From positions 62,001 through 126,000 of the forward strand of contig JAOAEQ010000004.1 of assembly GCA_026416715.1 (NCBI GenBank): a stretch of DNA of 64,000 nucleotides, given 5' to 3'. The first letter of the stretch is position 1, and every line of letters starts with the position of its first letter. Below, in pieces: positions 1 through 8,120 of this stretch. This DNA is from a bacterium. GTDB lineage: Bacteria; UBP4; UBA4092; JAOAEQ01. Both the position numbers and the translations under genes were made by a program. The notes beneath the pieces are model-generated. The model ran no database searches. It saw nothing but the letters and a program-made list of their open reading frames with translations, and was not told the origin of the DNA.

Positions 1-848
1 CATCCAGCCGTATCAATAAACTCAAATGGTATCCCGTTAAGATTTATCGTTTCGTGGATAGTATCTCGGGTTGTTCCTGGATGCGGGGTAACAATTGCCC
101 GTGGTTCTTGCAGAAACGCATTTAAAAGCGATGATTTACCGACGTTCGGTTTGCCAATAAGCGGAACGTTAACCCCTTCACGTAGTTTCCGACCGAATCG
201 TGCAGAATTGAGTAATGGAGTCAGTTGCGATTGTATCGTATGTATCCTAGCAAGATACTGCGGATAAGTTCCTTGCGGAATATCTTCTTCCGGAAAATCA
301 ATCTGCGCTTCTATCTCAGTAAGAATATCCATCAAAGCATGGGATATTTGGCGCAGTTGTTCCGATAATCTGCCTTCTAACTGCTGCAGTGCAGCTCGTT
401 GCGCTAGTTCCGTCTGGCTCTGAATAAGGTCAATCACCGCTTCCGCTTGAATTAAATCGATTCGACCGGCGAGAAACGCGCGTTTGGTAAACTCGCCGGG
501 TTCCGCTAATCGTGCACCGAGTGATAGAACCAGATTCAAAATCTGCCGGAGAACCAGCGGACTACCATGGGCACTGATTTCGACAATATCTTCAGTGGTA
601 TACGAATGCGGAGCGCGAAATATCGTGATAACCACTTCATCAAGTTCAGTATTTGTTTTTGGATTGAAGATACGTCCATGGTAAACGGTATGGCTCGGTC
701 GGAGGTGGAGCGGTTGAGGATGAGCATCGCGGAAAAGCTGGCTAACAATTGCTAACGCATTAACCCCGCTTATTCGGACTATGCCGATACCACTTTCTCC
801 CAGCGGAGTAGAAATCGCAGCGATGGTATCAGAGAAAGTCGTCGGCAT
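1..848 (-). CDS. mnmE: tRNA modification GTPase MnmE (partial, C-terminus beyond window)
   Basis: With MnmG, MnmE modifies U34 of certain tRNAs in the cytoplasm. The first 282 codons are present, read leftward from the ATG at 848-846. The N-terminal folate-binding domain opens with a typical [20 protein letters not shown] stretch. The inserted GTPase domain shows G1 (GKPNVGKSS), G2 (PGTTRD) and the start of G3 (DTAG), where the window ends, so the C-terminal Cys-containing motif is not visible. It is the last visible gene of the rpmH-rnpA-yidD-yidC-jag-mnmE block. A modest ribosome-binding site (AGGAT) lies 6 bases upstream, inside a small stem. Identity is secure. Confidence 0.95.
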   Translation of the reverse strand, partial: MPTTFSDTIAAISTPLGESGIGIVRISGVNALAIVSQLFRDAHPQPLHLRPSHTVYHGRIFNPKTNTELDEVVITIFRAPHSYTTEDIVEISAHGSPLVLRQILNLVLSLGARLAEPGEFTKRAFLAGRIDLIQAEAVIDLIQSQTELAQRAALQQLEGRLSEQLRQISHALMDILTEIEAQIDFPEEDIPQGTYPQYLARIHTIQSQLTPLLNSARFGRKLREGVNVPLIGKPNVGKSSLLNAFLQEPRAIVTPHPGTTRDTIHETINLNGIPFEFIDTAG

Positions 849-866
849 AATCTATCCTGTTAAGAT

Positions 867-928
867 AGGGGTTCGATGGATTGAGTGCGCCTATACTATA
901 GCTGAATAAATGAATCAATCAAACCCCT
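867..928 (-). promoter_or_regulatory. Inverted repeat in the mnmE 5' leader
   Basis: Between jag and mnmE an imperfect inverted repeat (arms 867-884 and 911-928, about 16 pairs with one mismatch and one G-U) ends 18 bases before the mnmE start on the minus strand. A second small stem (CTATC/GATAG) then spans the mnmE ribosome-binding site. There is no T-run, so it does not look like a terminator. A role in mnmE translation or mRNA processing is only inferred. Confidence 0.45.
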
Positions 929-979
929 ACCTAGTATATTCTCAAAGAAGATGGTGTACGGTAATCGTGTTAGTAATGA

Positions 980-1636
980 CTACCGATGATTATTTTTATA
1001 TTTTGCTGGGGTAATGACAATATGGCGGTCAGGTCCTTCCCCGACGCTAACGGCAGTAACTTCTTGTTCATTCCGTAATAACAGATGAACATATTTCCGA
1101 TCAACTGCGCCCATCGCTTCCATATGAATTGGAACTCGTTTCTCTTTAGCTTTTTTGACCGCTTCTTTGGTTAATCGGGTAAGCAGTTGCTGTCGTCGTT
1201 TTCGGTAATCCTGAAAATCGATTTCAATATTTTTGGCGGTTAACTTTTCTTTTGCTAGAACCTGATTGAGTAGATATTGAATCGCATTCAAGGTTCGACC
1301 ACGATATCCGATCAACAATCCGCCGGTATAAGAACTCCGAATTGATAGAATAATTGCGGTATCCGTTTCTTCGACTTCGATTTGGCTTGGGATATGCATC
1401 CGGTCAAGTAATCCCTGGAGAAATTCAACGGCTTTTTTCGCTTGGTCACCAGCGGATTTCGTCTCTTTAACCGTAACTCGAACTTTGGCAGATTTACCGC
1501 CCATAAATCCGAGTAGTCCACGGGTCGGTTCCTGCAACACTTCAAAATTTACATCAGCAATACTTACCCCCAACTCTTTACAGGCGAGACTAACCGCTTC
1601 ATCGACTGTTCGAGCTTCTATTTCAATACTTCGCAT
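980..1636 (-). CDS. jag: Jag/SpoIIIJ-associated RNA-binding protein (KH-R3H)
   Basis: This is a cytoplasmic RNA-binding protein (Jag/KhpB family) typically encoded next to yidC. Domains in order are a Jag-N segment opening MRSIEIEARTVDEAV, a KH domain with the GYRGRTLNAIQ loop, and a C-terminal R3H domain around RRQQLLTRLT and AMGAVDRKYVH. I chose the ATG at 1636 because AGGAGG lies 11 bases upstream and the family begins with MRSIEIEA. A longer reading from the ATG at 1663 overlaps the yidC stop as ATGA but has no ribosome-binding site. The gene sits directly after yidC and is probably co-transcribed with it. Confidence 0.93.
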   Translation of the reverse strand: MRSIEIEARTVDEAVSLACKELGVSIADVNFEVLQEPTRGLLGFMGGKSAKVRVTVKETKSAGDQAKKAVEFLQGLLDRMHIPSQIEVEETDTAIILSIRSSYTGGLLIGYRGRTLNAIQYLLNQVLAKEKLTAKNIEIDFQDYRKRRQQLLTRLTKEAVKKAKEKRVPIHMEAMGAVDRKYVHLLLRNEQEVTAVSVGEGPDRHIVITPAKYKNNHR

Positions 1637-1659
1637 AGCATTAAAACCCTCCTGAAATA

Positions 1660-3582
1660 TCATTTACGTTTTTCATATTTTTTCTTCATTTCCTGCCATC
1701 GGCTATATTTCGATTTCTGCACTACTGGTTCCAATTTAATCGGCTGCTTATTGATATAATACTGATGGATAATTGATAAGATATTGGTGATGAACCAGTA
1801 GAGCACTAATCCGGATTGGAGACCCCAGAACAGGAATATGAAGAATATATTCATAACCATCATCATTTTTTGCTGTTGTTTATCCGGATTTGGCGTCATT
1901 TTCATTTGCCACAGCATACTTATCCCCATTAATATGGGCAGAATGTTGACAGGCAGTCCGGCGATATAAAAAATCGTATCCGGTTTTGATAAATCCTTAA
2001 TCCAGAGAATAAACGGTGCACCGTTAAGTTCAACCGCTCGGGATATCGTGGTGTATAGCGCAAACATAATCGGCATCTGAATAAGTAGTGGTAAACAGCC
2101 GGAACCGTAACTAACCCGATATTTTTTCATTAACGCCATTGTTTCTTGATGCATCCGGCGCGGGTCATCTTTATATTTCGTTTTAATTTCGTTCATTTGT
2201 GGCGCAAGTAACTGCATCTTTTTCATCGATTTAAAACTCATCTGGGTTAATGGCAAGGTGATAATTTTGAAAAAGATTGAAAGCAGAATAATAGCGACGC
2301 CATAATTCGGAATGAGCTTATAGAAAAATCGGAGTGTTTTCAGCACCAACATATCGAGTCCGGCTAACATAAATCCAGGGAATAACACCTGTTCAGCCGG
2401 GAGTTTCGCTCGTTCTAAATATTCCAATTCTTTCGGTCCCAAATAGAATAAAAAAGGAAACGAAAATGTGCTTTTTCCGGGAATATCTATCGTCGGGAGA
2501 TGCACCCAAATATTTGGGAGATGGGCGGAATCCAGTTCTGCGGTTATCGTGGTAACTAAACTTACTTGCGGAACGAGGATTTTTAAAAAATAATGCGTTT
2601 GTAATCCAGCCCAAGCTATCTCTCCAGTCAACGACTGTTTTACCGTTTTGGTATTCAACTTCAAATTCGTTACCGCATGTTTCGTTTGCGCAAACGGGGC
2701 TAACCCAAACGTCATCGCTTTATTATTTGCAATCGGGACTTTACCTAATCCGGAACCGAGTCCGATTCGCATTCCGTCACCATTTTCATTAAGTTTAACC
2801 AGTTTATCACTCGGATTAGTTAATTTGAACTGGCAGGTTATTCCATAGGTGTTATGGTTAAACTGATAGATTTTTTGAACGGTCATCCCGTTCGGGAGTG
2901 TAGCGGTGAAAACCAACTGTGATTCCGGTTGCGTTGTGCTTAACGAAACATACGTCGTGGTTACCTGATACAGAGTGGTTCGGTCAAGTTGATTGAATCC
3001 TGGAAGTTGAATTTCTAACGGGGCGAATTCCGCTTGCAACGTATCGATAAGGTTAACTTGATTGGTTTCAGCTAGTTTCTGTTTCAATTCTGCAATTCGG
3101 GTAGTATCTTTTTTCACTTCTGCGGTTTGGAGTGCTTGATTCAATTCCAGATATTGTTTCGTTTCCTCGATTCGCTGCTGGATTTGATGGACTCGAACGA
3201 GATTATTTTTCTGTTGTGCAACGACTAATTCTTTCTGTAACAGATCCAGCGGCTCGAATTCCGTTTGATATTTTTTTAACTGCCAGCTTTTTAGTGTTCC
3301 ACCGAGTGTAGTAAACGTAGCGGTATATAAATCGGTTTCGACCCGCACATCTTTCGCTTGCGCTAATACCACGGTATCAATGGCAACCGGTTGCGTTACC
3401 ATAGCTGGTTGAACAGCTGTTTCCGTTGTTACCGTGGAAACGCTCGATGGAGTAGTATCAGCTGCAATTGGTTTTTGCGGTTGCGGTATCGGTTTCGGAG
3501 CGTATCGCGGATAGATGACTCCAAAATAGAGCATGATAACTAATGCACAGAGAATAATAGCTACTAATTCGTTCGTTCGCAT
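1660..3582 (-). CDS. yidC: Membrane protein insertase YidC
   Basis: YidC inserts and folds proteins in the inner membrane. An N-terminal transmembrane helix (after MRTNELVAIILCAL) is followed by a Pro/Thr-rich linker, a periplasmic beta domain, and a C-terminal five-helix 60KD_IMP core with YKLIPNYG, the LPLTQMSFKSMKKMQ hairpin and GCLPLLIQMPIMFALY. The usual arginine of the hydrophilic groove appears as lysine (FFKIITLPLT). Unusually, an Ala/Gln/Lys/Glu-rich, probably coiled-coil stretch of about 75 residues interrupts the periplasmic domain soon after its first strands. The ATG at 3582 is preferred over an upstream in-frame TTG. The stop overlaps a possible jag ATG. Confidence 0.95.
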   Translation of the reverse strand: MRTNELVAIILCALVIMLYFGVIYPRYAPKPIPQPQKPIAADTTPSSVSTVTTETAVQPAMVTQPVAIDTVVLAQAKDVRVETDLYTATFTTLGGTLKSWQLKKYQTEFEPLDLLQKELVVAQQKNNLVRVHQIQQRIEETKQYLELNQALQTAEVKKDTTRIAELKQKLAETNQVNLIDTLQAEFAPLEIQLPGFNQLDRTTLYQVTTTYVSLSTTQPESQLVFTATLPNGMTVQKIYQFNHNTYGITCQFKLTNPSDKLVKLNENGDGMRIGLGSGLGKVPIANNKAMTFGLAPFAQTKHAVTNLKLNTKTVKQSLTGEIAWAGLQTHYFLKILVPQVSLVTTITAELDSAHLPNIWVHLPTIDIPGKSTFSFPFLFYLGPKELEYLERAKLPAEQVLFPGFMLAGLDMLVLKTLRFFYKLIPNYGVAIILLSIFFKIITLPLTQMSFKSMKKMQLLAPQMNEIKTKYKDDPRRMHQETMALMKKYRVSYGSGCLPLLIQMPIMFALYTTISRAVELNGAPFILWIKDLSKPDTIFYIAGLPVNILPILMGISMLWQMKMTPNPDKQQQKMMMVMNIFFIFLFWGLQSGLVLYWFITNILSIIHQYYINKQPIKLEPVVQKSKYSRWQEMKKKYEKRK

Positions 3583-3734
3583 AACATAAATCGCTTCTAG
3601 ATCCGAAGTCAAAAGGCCAAACCGTCTTCGCTCGACACATTTACCGGTTGCGGAACAAGCGACTTCAGACTATTTGCATATCATGATTGAATATAATGAA
3701 ATCTAATATATTTGTTGGATGTTAGGTACTTTTC

Positions 3735-3950
3735 TCAGGCAGGGTCGTAACCACCAGCATGAAACGGATGGCAACGAAGTAACCGGCGGACAGTCCGATA
3801 GATACCGCAAATGAGCCCGTATTTCTGTAATGCATCAATGGCATACTGTGAACAGGTCGGAGAAAACCGACAACAGTGTAATTTTATCGGAGAAATGAAT
3901 ATTTGATACAATCGGATAAAAAAAATAAATAATTTCGCCATTAATCGCAT
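3735..3950 (-). CDS. yidD: Membrane protein insertion efficiency factor YidD
   Basis: YidD is a small inner-membrane-associated protein that helps YidC-dependent insertion. The 71-residue product shows the family core: IRLYQIFISPIKLHCCRFSPTCSQYAI, then HPFHAGGYDP at the C-terminus. Length is normal. AAGGAG lies only 2 bases before the first ATG (3950) but 11 before the ATG three codons in (3941), so translation may begin at either. It lies between rnpA and yidC in the standard order; the 152 bases before yidC hold no other gene. Confidence 0.93.
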   Translation of the reverse strand: MRLMAKLFIFFIRLYQIFISPIKLHCCRFSPTCSQYAIDALQKYGLICGIYRTVRRLLRCHPFHAGGYDPA

Positions 3951-4027
3951 TACTCCTTAACGTTCAAATCAATTACTATTGAGTTGAACCCCGCTATATG
4001 ATTATCAATTCAGAAAATCGTCTCGAC

Positions 4028-4396
4028 CTACATCTCGTTCTTTCTGGTTACACCGTTTACCCTGGCTAATAAGGTTAATATTGAACGTTCCAATTCCTGA
4101 TATTTTTTCGTTACACATTCCGGTTTCGCAATGATGATGAGTTTCGTTCCTGCAACAAAATTATGCTGATTCAGTCGAAATATTTCACGGACTCGTCGTT
4201 TAATCCGATTCCGTTCAACAGCGGTGCCGATTTTTTTACTAACGATTATTCCCAGTTTCGGTTTCTTAATCTCTGAATTGAACGCAACCGCAATTCGAAA
4301 ATTGTTATCGCTAACTTTTTTCCCTTGTTGCAGTATCGCCTGATATTCCGCCCGAGTGGTAATCCGCTGTTGTTTGGTAAATTTAAACCGTTTCAT
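4028..4396 (-). CDS. rnpA: Ribonuclease P protein component
   Basis: RnpA is the protein subunit of RNase P, which with the catalytic RNA removes 5' leaders from pre-tRNAs. The 122-residue product carries the RNR motif (ERNRIKRRVREIFR), the KLGIIVSKKIG strand and a basic N-terminus (MKRFKFTKQQRI). It follows rpmH by 31 bases and shares its transcript, probably from the promoter at 4633-4662. The RNase P RNA gene is not seen in this window. Confidence 0.94.
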   Translation of the reverse strand: MKRFKFTKQQRITTRAEYQAILQQGKKVSDNNFRIAVAFNSEIKKPKLGIIVSKKIGTAVERNRIKRRVREIFRLNQHNFVAGTKLIIIAKPECVTKKYQELERSILTLLARVNGVTRKNEM

Positions 4397-4427
4397 TCTT
4401 CCATAAGCATATACCTTATTTCATAAC

Positions 4428-4565
4428 TTAAGTTACCGCGACACGTTTTCGCCCTTTTCGGCGACGGCGATTGATGACTTCTCGGCCACCAGCGGTCGCC
4501 ATCCGCTTACGAAACCCATGCGTCCGTTTCCGCCGCAAATTGCTCGGCTGATAAGTCCGTTTCAT
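4428..4565 (-). CDS. rpmH: 50S ribosomal protein L34
   Basis: L34 is a small, very basic protein of the large ribosomal subunit. The 45-residue reading frame begins [19 protein letters not shown] and ends with the Arg/Lys-rich tail of the family. An AAGGAGGAGG ribosome-binding site lies upstream. A GGAG/CUCC stem could partly cover it, hinting at translational control (inference). It is the first gene of the rpmH-rnpA-yidD-yidC-jag-mnmE block. Confidence 0.96.
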   Translation of the reverse strand: MKRTYQPSNLRRKRTHGFRKRMATAGGREVINRRRRKGRKRVAVT

Positions 4566-4632
4566 TCCGGGGGAGCCCTCCTCCTTTATCTCAGATAAAT
4601 TATGATATCGCTTAAGATTATTTTAACAATAC

Positions 4633-4662
4633 ATCATAGCCAGTTTTGCTTGATTCTGTCAA
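4633..4662 (-). promoter_or_regulatory. Sigma70-type promoter of the rpmH operon
   Basis: On the minus strand TTGACA (4662-4657) and TATGAT (4638-4633) are separated by 18 bases. The predicted start lies about 60 bases before the rpmH ATG. It lies downstream of the terminator ending at 4719, so rpmH transcription is independent of the microgene at 4804-4857. Confidence 0.75.
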
Positions 4663-4718
4663 GCTGAAATAACCTATAGGAACCTTGTCTTCTCAGGTGA
4701 TACTGAAACTGTTCCCCA

Positions 4719-4751
4719 ATAAAAAACCGTTCCAAAAATTTTTGGAACGGT
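4719..4751 (-). terminator. Intrinsic terminator of the microgene
   Basis: A perfect 26-base palindrome at 4726-4751 (ACCGTTCC arms around A5T5) is followed on the minus strand by TTTTTT. It closes the transcription unit of the microgene at 4804-4857 and separates it from rpmH. No T-run follows on the plus strand. Confidence 0.85.
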
Positions 4752-4803
4752 AAACTAAAAAACCCATTCGATTATTACACGTTTATCGTAATTTCACTGC
4801 AAA

Positions 4804-4857
4804 TTATTTCTTTTTTTTCTTTGGAGCTTTTTTAGCACCACAACACTTTCCTGCCAA
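4804..4857 (-). CDS. 17-residue Lys-rich microprotein with a Cys-Cys pair
   Basis: I do not recognise a family. The frame TTG...TAA encodes MAGKCCGAKKAPKKKKK: a vicinal cysteine pair and a poly-lysine tail. Four signals in the right order support a real gene: an extended -10 promoter (4888-4915), AAAGGAGGTGA at 4864-4874 (complementary to the 16S rRNA tail), a start codon 6 bases later, and an intrinsic terminator at 4719-4751. It is monocistronic and lies upstream of rpmH. The charge suggests RNA or ribosome binding and the Cys pair metal or redox sensing, but both are guesses. It could instead be a regulatory RNA with a short frame. Confidence 0.6.
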   Translation of the reverse strand: MAGKCCGAKKAPKKKKK

Positions 4858-4887
4858 GGCGGGTCACCTCCTTTAAATGATAAAATT

Positions 4888-4915
4888 ATCATAGCACGAA
4901 AATATTTTTTGTCAA
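4888..4915 (-). promoter_or_regulatory. Strong extended -10 promoter of the microgene
   Basis: TTGACA (4915-4910), a 16-base spacer and TATGAT (4893-4888) preceded by TGC give a near-consensus promoter with an extended -10. The predicted start is about 4881, so the leader before AAAGGAGGTGA (4874-4864) is only a few bases long. Confidence 0.8.
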
Positions 4916-4997
4916 GAAAAAAATGTTTTTTAATTCTTAATTTGACAGAAGCTGGCTATATTGCATAGCATATTTATAGAATTATTGCGCGAAGATT

Positions 4998-7106
4998 ATG
5001 TTCCATCAGCTCGATATTAGTCTCTTCTATTGGATAAATCGTCAGTTGAACCATCCTTGGCTAGACTCGGTAATGGTCTATATTACCCAATTCAGTCATT
5101 TCCATTCTATCCTCTTAATTGCCATCTTCGGTTTTCTTGTTTTTGGACGGAGGTATGAGAAAACGACCGTTATATTATTAATCATCGGGGTCGTATTCAG
5201 TGATACGTTCGGTAATATTTTGAAACATATATTTCAACGGATTCGGCCGGAACATGTTCTGGATAATGTCCGGATTTTGGTCTCTTCGTCATCTTCCTAT
5301 TCATTCCCATCAAATCATGCGGTGAATATGGCAACCGCAGCAACCATGCTCAGTATTCGATATTGGAAACAAAAAAAAGTCGCTATACCTGCGATAATCG
5401 TTGCGTTCTTAATTTCTTATTCTCGGATATATGTTGGAGTCCATTATCCATCGGATATTCTATTCGGTTGGGTTGTCGGATTCATCAGCGCAATGATAGT
5501 ACTTAAACTCCTCGCTGGTTTGGATTGGACATCACGGTCTAATGAAAAAACATTGTTAGGAATAAAATATAGTTATCTCCTAACCTTCATTCTTATTTTG
5601 ATAACTTTATTTCGATTACAATACATCCAAGGAGGGAAACTCGATTTATCTGCAGAAGAAGCGCAATACTGGAATTGGTCGCGACATCTCGATTGCAGTT
5701 ATTATAGCAAAGGACCGATGGTCGCGTATTGGATTTATCTATGGACTAAACTATGCGGAAATACCGCGTTTGCGATTCGACTCGGTGCAGTGAGTATCGC
5801 CGTGGTGTTAAGCTATATAACCTATCGGTTTACCGAGCGTATGTTCGGAAATAGCCTTGTTGCATTCTATACCGTGCTGATTATGAATTTAATTCCGTTA
5901 TATTCTGCTGGAGCGGTATTAATGACAACAGATATCCTCTTGCAACTATTCTGGGGATTAACCGTTTATTTGCTCTATTTAGGAATCACGCAAAAAAAAT
6001 CGGTATATTGGTATCTTGGTGGTATTTGTATTGGATTAGGGTTATTAAGTAAATATACCATGGGATTATTAATTCCGGCATTGTTTCTCTTCTTTATGTT
6101 TAGTAGAGAACCGCGTTATTGGCTGAAACGGAAAGAACCATATCTGAGTTTATTGATCGGATTCATCGTATTCAGTCCGGTTATCTACTGGAATTATCTC
6201 CATAACTGGATTAGTTTTCGCCATATTACTGAATTATCTAAAGTAACCCATGGGATTAAGTTCACCTTCGGTTATTTCTTCGAATACCTCGGTTCACAAA
6301 TCGGCATCCTAACACCATGGTTTTTTGGTGCGATGGTTTATGCGTGGTGGAAATATTGGTCTCCATCGCTTGAAACACAACCGATGCTAAATAAGGTTCC
6401 TGTATATTGGTATCTCTGGTGTACTTCAGCGCCGATTTTTCTCACTTTTCTGGTTAAGAGCGTTCAAGGGAAAGTTCAGGCGAATTGGGCTGCACCCGCA
6501 TATTATACCGGTTTAATGTTAACCGTAGCGGTCTTTGATAGGAAATTTAAGGATGCGAAAACAAAACAACAGAAAAATCTCATCGCTCTTCTCACCTGGA
6601 TTTCGATTATCCTGACAGCGCTTTTAGTTTTATTACTCCATAAACCTGATTATGTAAGAAAACTTATACCACTTAAAGCGAAGTATGATGTGACTAACCG
6701 CCTCCGGGGTTGGCATGAACTAGGAGAACAGGTCGGGCAGGTACAGTTTGAAATCCTAGCTGAAACTAATGGGAAACAGGTATTCATTTTCAGTGATAGT
6801 TATCAAGTCGCCAGTGAACTCGCGTTCTACGTTCCCGGTCAGCCGGAAACCTATTGTATTAATCTAGGCCGGAGAATGAATCAGTATGATATCTGGAATG
6901 GCTGGAATAAATTACTCGGACAAAACGCACTCTATATAACCGATAATCAAAAACAGTTCAATGAAAAAATTATCAATGTATTTGAACAATGCTATCTGGC
7001 GAGAACGGTTCCGATTTATCGAGAAAAAGAACTTGTCCGAGAATTTTTTATCTATAAATGTTATAATTTTAAAGGGTTATCGATATCACCGCCAACTTCA
7101 TTTTAA
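4998..7106 (+). CDS. PAP2 phosphatase / GT39-type glycosyltransferase fusion
   Basis: This is a two-domain integral membrane protein. Residues 1 to about 170 form a PAP2 lipid phosphatase with its three signature motifs: K(x)6RP as KHIFQRIRP, SFPSNH (usually PSGH), and SRIYVGVHYPSD. From about residue 190 a PMT_2/ArnT-like GT39 domain follows, with the acidic AEEAQYWNW motif in the first loop, KGP, and many transmembrane helices. GT39 enzymes move sugars from polyprenyl phosphate onto lipids or proteins outside the inner membrane. A fused PAP2 could remove phosphate from the lipid acceptor or carrier (inference). The ATG of the next gene overlaps the stop (TAATG), so the two are coupled with the GT2. 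Confidence 0.85.
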   Translation: MFHQLDISLFYWINRQLNHPWLDSVMVYITQFSHFHSILLIAIFGFLVFGRRYEKTTVILLIIGVVFSDTFGNILKHIFQRIRPEHVLDNVRILVSSSSSYSFPSNHAVNMATAATMLSIRYWKQKKVAIPAIIVAFLISYSRIYVGVHYPSDILFGWVVGFISAMIVLKLLAGLDWTSRSNEKTLLGIKYSYLLTFILILITLFRLQYIQGGKLDLSAEEAQYWNWSRHLDCSYYSKGPMVAYWIYLWTKLCGNTAFAIRLGAVSIAVVLSYITYRFTERMFGNSLVAFYTVLIMNLIPLYSAGAVLMTTDILLQLFWGLTVYLLYLGITQKKSVYWYLGGICIGLGLLSKYTMGLLIPALFLFFMFSREPRYWLKRKEPYLSLLIGFIVFSPVIYWNYLHNWISFRHITELSKVTHGIKFTFGYFFEYLGSQIGILTPWFFGAMVYAWWKYWSPSLETQPMLNKVPVYWYLWCTSAPIFLTFLVKSVQGKVQANWAAPAYYTGLMLTVAVFDRKFKDAKTKQQKNLIALLTWISIILTALLVLLLHKPDYVRKLIPLKAKYDVTNRLRGWHELGEQVGQVQFEILAETNGKQVFIFSDSYQVASELAFYVPGQPETYCINLGRRMNQYDIWNGWNKLLGQNALYITDNQKQFNEKIINVFEQCYLARTVPIYREKELVREFFIYKCYNFKGLSISPPTSF

Positions 7107-7117
7107 TGGAGAATTAT

Positions 7118-8059
7118 ATGGAGCTATCAGTTGTAATTCCTGTGTTGAATGAAGAGAAGAATATCCCGCAGTTGCATCAAGCACTCATAAATACATTGAC
7201 GGCATTGGAGAAATCGTTTGAGATTATCTATGTTGATGATGGAAGTACCGATTCGAGTTTTCAACTACTATCCGAACTCTATCAGAAGTCTCCGGAACAG
7301 ATACGGGTTATCCAATTCCGGCGTCGGTTCGGGCAAACTGCCGCAATGTCAGCAGGGATCGCTTATGCACAAGGGAAGATTATCATTATGCTCGATGCAG
7401 ATTTGCAGAATGACCCAGTAGATATTCCACGACTATTAGAAAAAATGGAAGAAGGATACGATATCGTTAGCGGATGGCGTATCAACCGGAAAGATAAATA
7501 TGTCACACGGATACTTCCATCAAAAATCGCTAATTGGCTTATCGGCAGTATCACCGGCGTCAAACTCCATGATTATGGCTGTTCGCTGAAAGCGTATCGA
7601 GCGGAAGTGATTAAAGAGTTGAAACTCTATGGTGAAATGCATCGGTTTATTCCCGCACTCGCGAGTTGGGTCGGAGCGAAAATTGCTGAAATACCGGTTC
7701 AACATCATCCACGTCGATTCGGAAAAAGTAAATATACGCTCAATCGGATCTGGCGCGTGCTCCTAGATTTAATTACCGTTAAGTTCCTCTTATCCTTTTC
7801 AACGCGACCTTTGCAGATTTTTGGTAGTATCGGGTTAATCTCATGTATTCTCGGGTTGGGGATAAGCGGATATTTAACCTTTTTAAAATTAGCGTATCAA
7901 GAGCATTTATCGAATCGACCGCTATTATGGCTTGGTATCCTATTAATCATGCTCGGATTCCAGTTTATTTCACTTGGGTTATTAGCGGAACTGGTTGCGC
8001 GCACCTACCACGAGTCGCAGAATAAACCGATTTATGTTATTCGCCAGATGCTGAAATAA
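7118..8059 (+). CDS. Glycosyltransferase family 2, dolichol-phosphate-mannose-synthase-like
   Basis: It probably transfers a sugar from a nucleotide donor to polyprenyl phosphate at the inner membrane (ArnC/GtrB-like). The N-terminal GT-A domain shows SVVIPVLNEEKN, DDGSTD, the metal-binding DADLQNDP, and RRFGKSKY near the acceptor site. Two transmembrane helices follow near residues 230-310. GGAG 6 bases before the ATG at 7118 favours that start (MELSVV); an ATG at 7106 overlapping the previous stop would add four residues. Its product is the likely donor for the GT39 half of the preceding protein. Confidence 0.88.
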   Translation: MELSVVIPVLNEEKNIPQLHQALINTLTALEKSFEIIYVDDGSTDSSFQLLSELYQKSPEQIRVIQFRRRFGQTAAMSAGIAYAQGKIIIMLDADLQNDPVDIPRLLEKMEEGYDIVSGWRINRKDKYVTRILPSKIANWLIGSITGVKLHDYGCSLKAYRAEVIKELKLYGEMHRFIPALASWVGAKIAEIPVQHHPRRFGKSKYTLNRIWRVLLDLITVKFLLSFSTRPLQIFGSIGLISCILGLGISGYLTFLKLAYQEHLSNRPLLWLGILLIMLGFQFISLGLLAELVARTYHESQNKPIYVIRQMLK

Positions 8060-8120
8060 ATCGCGCAATTAAGGATTGTTAATGGTGCTTTGATACTTTT
8101 CCATTTTATATTATTTATTT

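Noticed and set aside
484-755. Open frames on both strands inside mnmE
   Set aside because: The MnmE frame on the minus strand runs uninterrupted from 848 to the window edge with full family motifs; these are shadows.
4566-4997. Replication origin near rpmH
   Set aside because: The rpmH-rnpA block often lies near oriC, but no dnaA gene and no cluster of TTATCCACA-like boxes is present here.
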